Shown one piece after another: positions 36,539-41,184 of a stretch of DNA of 41,184 nt (position 1 is the first letter of the stretch; each line of letters starts with the position of its first letter). The DNA is taken from contig JAQWOP010000017.1 in NCBI GenBank assembly GCA_029245795.1, forward strand, positions 1 to 41,184, in the 5' to 3' direction. The notes beneath the pieces were generated by a model that was given only the letters and a program-made list of their open reading frames with translations, was not told the DNA's origin and did no database searches. This stretch comes from Hyphomicrobiales bacterium. GTDB lineage: Bacteria; Pseudomonadota; Alphaproteobacteria; Rhizobiales; TMED25. The position numbers were made by a program, and so were the translations under genes.

Positions 36539-36556
36539 ACGGTATTATAGTACCGT
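36539..36556. repeat. 18-bp perfect palindrome upstream of rplM
   Basis: ACGGTA (36539-36544), a TTATAG centre, and TACCGT (36551-36556) form a perfect inverted repeat. Outer ATTA and TAAT can extend it with a 5-6-nt bulge. It lies about 45 bp upstream of the candidate rplM -35 and nearly 200 bp from metY. It may be an operator for one of the divergent genes or part of a longer rplM leader. Confidence 0.55.
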
Positions 36557-36599
36557 TAGAGTAATTTATTGTTTTTATTGGTTAAATTTAAGAAAATAT

Positions 36600-36629
36600 T
36601 TGACATTTATGTTTATTAGTGTCAATAAT
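36600..36629 (+). promoter_or_regulatory. Candidate sigma-70 promoter of rplM-rpsI
   Basis: A perfect TTGACA (36600-36605), an 18-bp spacer and AATAAT (36624-36629, five of six) lie 22 nt before the rplM ATG. Transcription would start near 36636. TGTCAA (36618-36623) mirrors the TTGACA, so the spacer also holds a 6-bp inverted repeat. Confidence 0.45.
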
Positions 36630-36651
36630 TTTTTATTTATGGATACAAAAA

Positions 36652-37116
36652 ATGAAAACATATAGTGCAAAGTCAACAGATATTGAAAAGAAGTGGCTCA
36701 TAATAGATGCAGAGGGTCTAGTTTTAGGCCGTTTAGCTTCTCATATTGCAACAGTTTTAAGGGGAAAAAATAAACCTATTTTTACTCCTCATGTGGATTG
36801 TGGAGATAATATAATAGTTGTTAATGCAGAAAAAATTCATTTAACAGGCGCAAAAAGAGATAATAAAATTTACTACTGGCATACTGGTTATCCTGGTGGA
36901 ATTAAAAATAAAACTGCTTCAGATATATTGGATGGAAAATTTCCTGAAAGAGTAATTATTAAAGCAGTACAAAGAATGCTTCCAGGTGGTCCTTTATCTA
37001 GAAAGCAGCTTAAGAATTTAAAAGTTTATGCTGGCACTGAACATCCCCATGAGGCTCAACAGCCAACGAAATTAAACTTCGCTGAGCAAAATATCAAAAA
37101 CTCAAGGAGGACGTAG
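36652..37116 (+). CDS. rplM: 50S ribosomal protein L13
   Basis: A structural protein of the large ribosomal subunit. I use the ATG at 36652, which gives [15 protein letters not shown], the usual start; the longer frame adds 11 hydrophobic residues. The 154 residues include the [16 protein letters not shown] segment, [16 protein letters not shown] near 56-71, [13 protein letters not shown] near 77-89, and the signature [22 protein letters not shown] near 113-134. A single base separates its stop from the rpsI ATG, and the rpsI Shine-Dalgarno AAGGAGG lies inside it. The L13-S9 operon is nearly universal. Confidence 0.98.
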   Translation: MKTYSAKSTDIEKKWLIIDAEGLVLGRLASHIATVLRGKNKPIFTPHVDCGDNIIVVNAEKIHLTGAKRDNKIYYWHTGYPGGIKNKTASDILDGKFPERVIIKAVQRMLPGGPLSRKQLKNLKVYAGTEHPHEAQQPTKLNFAEQNIKNSRRT

Positions 37117-37117
37117 T

Positions 37118-37645
37118 ATGGCAGAAGAGGTTAATGAAGCTATGGCAAAGATAGAAACTCAATCAGGAGAAGTCGTTTCAAACGAAACTCAATCAGAAGA
37201 AGTCGTTTCAAACGAAACTCAATCTGATATTATTATATATGAAAAGAAGATTGATAGTTTAGGTCGGTCTTACGCAACAGGAAAAAGAAAAAATGCAGTT
37301 GCTAGAGTTTGGATTAAACCTGGCAGCGGAAGAATAACAATAAATGGCAAAGAATTTGATCGTTTTTTTGCAAGACCAGTTCTAAGGATGATAGTTCAAC
37401 AACCTCTAGATGCAACTGACAACAAGAATAAATTTGATTTGACTTGTACTGTTTCTGGCGGTGGATTGTCAGGGCAGGCTGGTGCAATTAGACATGGGTT
37501 ATCAAAGGCCTTATTGCATTACGAGCCTAATAATCGTGCTACATTGAAGTCTGGTGGTTTTTTAACTAGAGACTCACGTGTTGTGGAGAGAAAAAAATAC
37601 GGTAGGGCAAAAGCTAGAAGAAGTTTCCAATTCTCTAAAAGATAA
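37118..37645 (+). CDS. rpsI: 30S ribosomal protein S9 with repeated acidic N-terminal extension
   Basis: A small-subunit protein whose C-terminal tail reaches the P-site tRNA. The 175 residues are longer than the roughly 130-residue E. coli form. The core begins near residue 50 ([20 protein letters not shown]), with [13 protein letters not shown] and [20 protein letters not shown], and ends in the typical [14 protein letters not shown]. The first 45 residues form an acidic extension with two copies of ETQS(G/E)EVVSN and a third partial copy, encoded by a 30-nt tandem repeat. Alphaproteobacterial S9 often has an N-terminal extension, but the repeat is unusual. AAGGAGG lies 7 nt before the ATG. 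Confidence 0.97.
   Translation: MAEEVNEAMAKIETQSGEVVSNETQSEEVVSNETQSDIIIYEKKIDSLGRSYATGKRKNAVARVWIKPGSGRITINGKEFDRFFARPVLRMIVQQPLDATDNKNKFDLTCTVSGGGLSGQAGAIRHGLSKALLHYEPNNRATLKSGGFLTRDSRVVERKKYGRAKARRSFQFSKR
37154..37224 (+). repeat. In-frame 30-nt tandem repeat in rpsI
   Basis: Copy 1 at 37154-37183 and copy 2 at 37184-37213 differ at one base (GGA versus GAA). A third partial copy (GAAACTCAATC) covers 37214-37224. The 30-nt unit keeps the reading frame and encodes ETQS(G/E)EVVSN, so gain or loss of copies would change only the length of the S9 extension. Confidence 0.93.
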
Positions 37646-37675
37646 TTTTTTTAAGTTTCCTTTCTCTTCTTCAGT

Positions 37676-37712
37676 AAAAAAGCTTTATATGATATATTCA
37701 TATTAGAAAGCT
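37676..37712 (-). terminator. Terminator-like hairpin on the minus strand before argC
   Basis: AGCTTT (37681-37686) pairs with AAAGCT (37707-37712), and inside it ATATGA (37687-37692) pairs with TCATAT (37698-37703), with a 5-nt loop and a TAG bulge. On the minus strand the stem is followed by a run of T (from the A run at 37676-37681), as in an intrinsic terminator. All nearby genes are on the plus strand, so it would stop antisense transcription only. On the plus strand no T run follows. Confidence 0.4.
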
Positions 37713-37750
37713 ATATAACTTACAAAATTCAAAAAATCTATAGGTCATAA

Positions 37751-38797
37751 ATGGCAAATAAAAATATAAAAGTAGGAGTAATTGGTGCATCTGGATATAC
37801 CGGATCAGATTTGATAAGACTCCTTCTCAAACACCCAAATGTTCATATTCAATTTGTTGCTGCGAATAATAGTGCAGGACAGCACCTCAACCAAGTATTC
37901 CCATATCTCCAAGGAACGAATAATCTAATATTAGAGAAGTGGGAAGATTTAAATTGGGATTCTGTTGATGTGATCTTTAGCTGTCTTCCACATGGTATCT
38001 TTCATGATATTTTTTTACAAATACCTAAAGGTAAGTTAATCATTGACCTATCTGCTGATTTTAGGCTGGCCAATTCAGATCAATATACGGAATGGTATAA
38101 TTTTGAACACAACTCAAAAGAATATCTAGATAAATTTGTATATGGTTTAACTGAGATAAATAGAGAACTAATAAAAAATACAAACTTTATCTCTTGTCCT
38201 GGATGTTATCCAACAGCAACTCTACTTGGTTTACATCCGCTATTAACAGAGGATTTAATTACAACAGACGAAATTATAATTGATGCAAAGTCTGGTGTAA
38301 GTGGAGCTGGCAGAAGTCCAAAAAGAGAATTACTCTTTTCTGAGGTATCGGAGTCTATTAGACCTTATAATGCCATGGGTCATAGGCATATCCCAGAAAT
38401 AGAGCAACAGATTCAAAATTATTCAAATAATAATGCTAGAATTAATTTTATTCCACATCTCGTCCCAATGAATAGAGGAGAGCTTGTTGTATCCCATTTA
38501 AAATTAAAAAAAAAAATTGGGAACAGTGACTTAAGGAAAGTATTTGATAAATTTTATCAAGATGAAACTTTTGTAGAGATATTAAATGATAGCAAATTAC
38601 CTAATACTATAGATGTAAGGGGTACTAATAATTGTCATATTGCCATTTGTCCGAGTAGAATTAAAGATTCAATTGTGATAATGTCATCTATTGATAATCT
38701 CGTCAAAGGGTCAAGCGGTCAAGCTATTCAAAATATGAATCTTAATTTAAGACTTGATGAAAAAGTAGGCCTTACAAATATTTCTCTATTTCCTTGA
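37751..38797 (+). CDS. argC: N-acetyl-gamma-glutamyl-phosphate reductase
   Basis: Reduces N-acetylglutamyl phosphate to the semialdehyde in arginine synthesis, using NADPH. The 348 residues show the nucleotide-binding GASGYTGSDLIRLL at 12-25, FSCLPHG near 77-82, and the catalytic Cys152 in CPGCYPTATLLG. SGVSGAGRSPKRELLFSEV and YNAMGHRHIPEIEQ follow in the second domain, so this is the long (type 1) form. It lies 105 nt after rpsI and 67 nt before the aminotransferase gene. An A11 run (38506-38516) lies inside the coding region. Confidence 0.96.
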   Translation: MANKNIKVGVIGASGYTGSDLIRLLLKHPNVHIQFVAANNSAGQHLNQVFPYLQGTNNLILEKWEDLNWDSVDVIFSCLPHGIFHDIFLQIPKGKLIIDLSADFRLANSDQYTEWYNFEHNSKEYLDKFVYGLTEINRELIKNTNFISCPGCYPTATLLGLHPLLTEDLITTDEIIIDAKSGVSGAGRSPKRELLFSEVSESIRPYNAMGHRHIPEIEQQIQNYSNNNARINFIPHLVPMNRGELVVSHLKLKKKIGNSDLRKVFDKFYQDETFVEILNDSKLPNTIDVRGTNNCHIAICPSRIKDSIVIMSSIDNLVKGSSGQAIQNMNLNLRLDEKVGLTNISLFP

Positions 38798-38864
38798 TTT
38801 TTTAAACTTTTATATTAAAAATCATATTAATGTTCGTTTTATATAATTCTTTTGTGAGTAAATA

Positions 38865-40043
38865 ATGAGTGCTGAATTTCATAGGATTAAACAACTACCT
38901 CCATACGTATTTGAGAGTGTAAATAAACTTAAAGCAAAATACCGCTCAAATGGTGATGATATTATTGATTTAGGGATGGGTAATCCTGATATGCAGACAC
39001 CTTTGCATATTAGAGATAAGTTGATTGAAACTATTAATAAACCAAAAACAAATAGGTATAGCGCATCAAAGGGTATATCTGGTCTCTTAAAGGCTCAAGC
39101 AGCTTATTATGATAGAAGATTCGGTGTAAAATTAAAGCCAGAATCCGAAATAGTTGCTACACTAGGATCGAAAGAGGGTTTTGCAAATATAGCACAGGCT
39201 ATTACAGCTCCGGGAGATATAATTCTAGCTCCTAATCCAACATATCCGATACATCAATTTGGTTTTATCATTTCTGGAGGTGTAATCAGAAATATGCCTG
39301 CAACTCCAGATGAGGATTTCATAAGACGTCTAGAAAATGAAGTTGTAAATTCTTTTCCAAAACCAAAAGTACTTGTTGTAAATTACCCATCTAATCCGAC
39401 AGCTTTAAATGCTACTTTAGATTTTTACAAAGAAATTGTATCATTCTGCAGAAAACATGAGCTTATAATATTATCAGATCTTGCATATGCAGAAATATAT
39501 TTTGATGATAATCCACCTCCATCAATATTACAAGTAAATGGAGCGAAATCCATAGCGGTAGAATTTACATCTATGTCAAAGACTTATGCTATGCCAGGGT
39601 GGAGGATTGGGTTTGCAGTTGGAAATGAAAGAATAATTTCTGCATTGATTAGGGTAAAATCATATTTAGATTATGGAGCCTATACACCGATTCAAGTTGC
39701 AGCAGCAACCGCACTTAATAGTCCACAAGATTGCGTCGAAGAAATTAGGCTTTGCTACAAGAATAGAAGGGATACCCTTATCAAGTCTTTTTCTAATTCG
39801 GGATGGTTGATCCCGGAACCTCAATCATCTATGTTTGCTTGGGCGCCTATCCCTCATGAATTTAAAGACCTTGGTTCAATAGAATTCTCAAAAGTTTTAC
39901 TAAAGAAAACAAAAGTGGCGGTATCACCAGGAATTGGCTTTGGTTCAGAGGGAGACGGTCATGTTAGGATTGCACTTGTAGAAAATGAGCATAGAATCCG
40001 TCAAGCTGCTAGGAATATAAAAAAAGATTTATTTAATAAGTAA
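38865..40043 (+). CDS. Class I/II PLP aminotransferase (AlaC / LL-DAP-aminotransferase-like)
   Basis: A 392-residue fold type I aminotransferase. Features are IDLGMGNPDMQTP near 34-46, the PSNPTA motif near 175-180, LSDLAYAE near 203-210, and the Schiff-base Lys239 in SMSKTYAMPGWRIGF. Sequence patterns resemble glutamate-pyruvate transaminases of the AlaC type, also annotated as LL-diaminopimelate aminotransferase. Since a hom gene follows after 20 nt, a role in aspartate-family or alanine metabolism is likely. Substrate cannot be decided from sequence here. The operon with hom is a known alphaproteobacterial arrangement. Confidence 0.9.
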   Translation: MSAEFHRIKQLPPYVFESVNKLKAKYRSNGDDIIDLGMGNPDMQTPLHIRDKLIETINKPKTNRYSASKGISGLLKAQAAYYDRRFGVKLKPESEIVATLGSKEGFANIAQAITAPGDIILAPNPTYPIHQFGFIISGGVIRNMPATPDEDFIRRLENEVVNSFPKPKVLVVNYPSNPTALNATLDFYKEIVSFCRKHELIILSDLAYAEIYFDDNPPPSILQVNGAKSIAVEFTSMSKTYAMPGWRIGFAVGNERIISALIRVKSYLDYGAYTPIQVAAATALNSPQDCVEEIRLCYKNRRDTLIKSFSNSGWLIPEPQSSMFAWAPIPHEFKDLGSIEFSKVLLKKTKVAVSPGIGFGSEGDGHVRIALVENEHRIRQAARNIKKDLFNK

Positions 40044-40063
40044 ATCAAGAAATTGGAAGTGAC

Positions 40064-41184
40064 ATGAAAAAAAATATTCTCAAAATTGGGATTGTAGGTC
40101 TAGGGAGTGTTGGGCAAGGTGTTGTTAAAATTCTAGAAGAAAATCATAGTCTAATTGAAAATAAAACAAATACAGATATAGAAATTATAGGTATTGCCGC
40201 AAAAGACAAAAGTAAAAAGAGAGATATTGATGCAGAACGATACAAATGGTTTGATGATCCAAGGATGTTAGCAGAATATGAGCCATTAGATTTATTAATT
40301 GAGCTAATCGGTGGTGAAGATGGTGTCGCTTTTGATGTTGTTGAAAGGGCGATTAATGCAAAAAAAAATGTAATTACTGCTAACAAGGCTTTGCTAGCAA
40401 AGCATGGGAATTATTTATTTGAATTAGCAGAAAGCAACAACGTATCCCTTCTTTATGAGTCAGCTGTAGCAGGGGCCATTCCAATAATAAAGATCTTAAA
40501 AGAAAGTGTTGCTTCAAATAATATAACGGCCCTTTATGGGATATTAAATGGCACTTGTAATTATATATTAACATCTATGGAACGTGAGGGAATTATATTT
40601 GAAGATGCTCTTCAAAGAGCTAAGGATCTTGGTTTTGCAGAATCGGATCCAACTTTCGATATAGAGGGATTTGACGCAGCACATAAACTCTCAATATTAT
40701 CAAGTGTATCTTTTTCACAAGGAATTAGTTTTAATGATATTTCCATAGAGGGCATCAAAAATATTTCTCTTGATGATATAATGGCAGCAAATGAATATGG
40801 ATATAAAATTAAATTATTGGGTATAGCGAAAAAGATTAATAATAAACTTATTCAAAACGTAAGACCATGCCTTGTTCCAAACGAATCTCAACTTGCAAAA
40901 ATTGATTGGGAGAAGAATGCGGTTGTAATAAAAGGTGAGTATTTTGAAGAGTTAATGCTTTCTGGTCTTGGAGCAGGAAGATTTCCTACAGCATCTGCAG
41001 TTTTGGGCGACGTTTTTGACATAATACACAAAACTAATTATCCAGCTTTGGGAACACCAATATCAAAATTAAAAAATAATATGGTAAACTCCAATAATAA
41101 TGAAAAGAATAGATTTTATTTAAGATTTTTACTACCAGATATTTCTGGAACAATAGCTTCAATAACAAACATTATGGCTAAGAA
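40064..41184 (+). CDS. hom: Homoserine dehydrogenase (3' partial)
   Basis: Reduces aspartate semialdehyde to homoserine, the branch point to threonine and methionine. The frame is open from the ATG at 40064 to the window edge, about 373 residues. The N-terminus has the Rossmann motif GIVGLGSVGQGVV at 9-21, then Lys108 in TANKALLAKH, YESAVAGAIP near 131-140, LNGTCNYIL near 161-169, and the catalytic Asp/Lys in EGFDAAHKL (Lys208). A C-terminal ACT domain begins near 350 (FYLRFLLPDISGTIASI), which suggests feedback control by threonine; this domain is cut off. It is not fused to aspartokinase. GGAAGTGAC lies before the ATG, and it is in an operon with the aminotransferase. Confidence 0.96.
   Translation, partial: MKKNILKIGIVGLGSVGQGVVKILEENHSLIENKTNTDIEIIGIAAKDKSKKRDIDAERYKWFDDPRMLAEYEPLDLLIELIGGEDGVAFDVVERAINAKKNVITANKALLAKHGNYLFELAESNNVSLLYESAVAGAIPIIKILKESVASNNITALYGILNGTCNYILTSMEREGIIFEDALQRAKDLGFAESDPTFDIEGFDAAHKLSILSSVSFSQGISFNDISIEGIKNISLDDIMAANEYGYKIKLLGIAKKINNKLIQNVRPCLVPNESQLAKIDWEKNAVVIKGEYFEELMLSGLGAGRFPTASAVLGDVFDIIHKTNYPALGTPISKLKNNMVNSNNNEKNRFYLRFLLPDISGTIASITNIMAK

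Larger units (their letters stand above)
36342..36651. other. 310-nt divergent regulatory gap, metY / rplM
   Basis: The longest gene-free stretch in the window. Reading from metY, it holds a possible metY leader: TACTCC on the minus strand (plus 36397-36402) can pair with GGAGTA of the metY Shine-Dalgarno (plus 36348-36353). Further right lies an 18-bp perfect palindrome at 36539-36556. A candidate rplM promoter is at 36600-36629. I see no ORF, tRNA or known riboswitch fold here. Its AT content is high even for this genome. Confidence 0.6.

Noticed and set aside
37154-37224. CRISPR-like repeat
   Set aside because: The units are tandem with no spacers and are in frame within rpsI, so this is a protein-coding repeat.
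40144-40574. Two - strand ORFs near the right end
   Set aside because: They are antisense to hom, which has a clear, conserved, open frame from 40064 to the window edge.

Overview
The window is an AT-rich (roughly two-thirds A+T by eye), gene-dense chromosomal segment of an alphaproteobacterium. Three things support this. There is a Shemin-type 5-aminolevulinate synthase. The gene order slt / dapA-smpB-rpoZ-rsh-pyrE-pdxJ-acpS-lepB-rnc-era-recO-parC is the usual alphaproteobacterial one. A bamE / ubiquinol-cytochrome c chaperone / plsX-fabH-ihfA-merR block and a K+-independent membrane pyrophosphatase are also present. Short spacers, many 1-25 nt overlaps and low GC suggest a streamlined, probably aquatic, free-living organism that makes its own amino acids and vitamins. 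I cannot name the genus from this window.

Layout. 1-2685: the end of a GldG-like gene and a DUF4340 gene, both +. 2700-6216: an MFS exporter, tRNA-Ser(GCU) and a soluble lytic transglycosylase, all -. 6294-17355: a long + run covering lysine synthesis (dapA), trans-translation (smpB), RNA polymerase omega, the stringent response (rsh), pyrimidine and PLP synthesis, carrier-protein activation, signal peptidase, RNase III, Era, RecO and topoisomerase IV subunit A. 17375-19427: an MscS channel and hemB, both -. 19521-20789: a YcbB-like L,D-transpeptidase. 20924-27560: hemA, glyA, nrdR, ribD-ribE-ribH, nusB and thiL in one + run. 27675-29789: hppA. 29820-30263: bamE (-). 30328-33764: a bc1 assembly chaperone, plsX, fabH, ihfA and a MerR regulator. 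33765-36341: DUF2842 (-), ctaA (+) and metY (-). 36652-41184: rplM-rpsI, argC, a class I aminotransferase and a homoserine dehydrogenase cut off by the window edge.

Functional themes. Heme supply is complete at both ends of the early and late pathway represented here: glycine supply by glyA, hemA, hemB, and ctaA for heme A. It sits beside the bc1 chaperone and hppA, which fits aerobic respiration and membrane energetics. The cell envelope is served by slt, an L,D-transpeptidase, bamE, lepB, plsX and fabH. Aspartate-family amino acids are served by dapA, hom, metY and the aminotransferase.

I found no prophage, IS element, CRISPR array, toxin-antitoxin pair or defence locus, and no wholly new system. 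The points worth a second look are small: an in-frame 30-nt tandem repeat in rpsI, several perfect palindromes in regulatory gaps (upstream of ihfA, hemA and rplM), a possible Shine-Dalgarno-masking leader on metY, a Gly-to-Asp change in the synthetase G-loop of the Rsh protein, and a terminator-like hairpin facing backwards upstream of argC. Starts were moved from the longest possible ORF wherever family alignment or a ribosome-binding site favoured an internal codon (rpoZ, acpS, era, recO, glyA, plsX, ihfA, merR, rplM and the L,D-transpeptidase).
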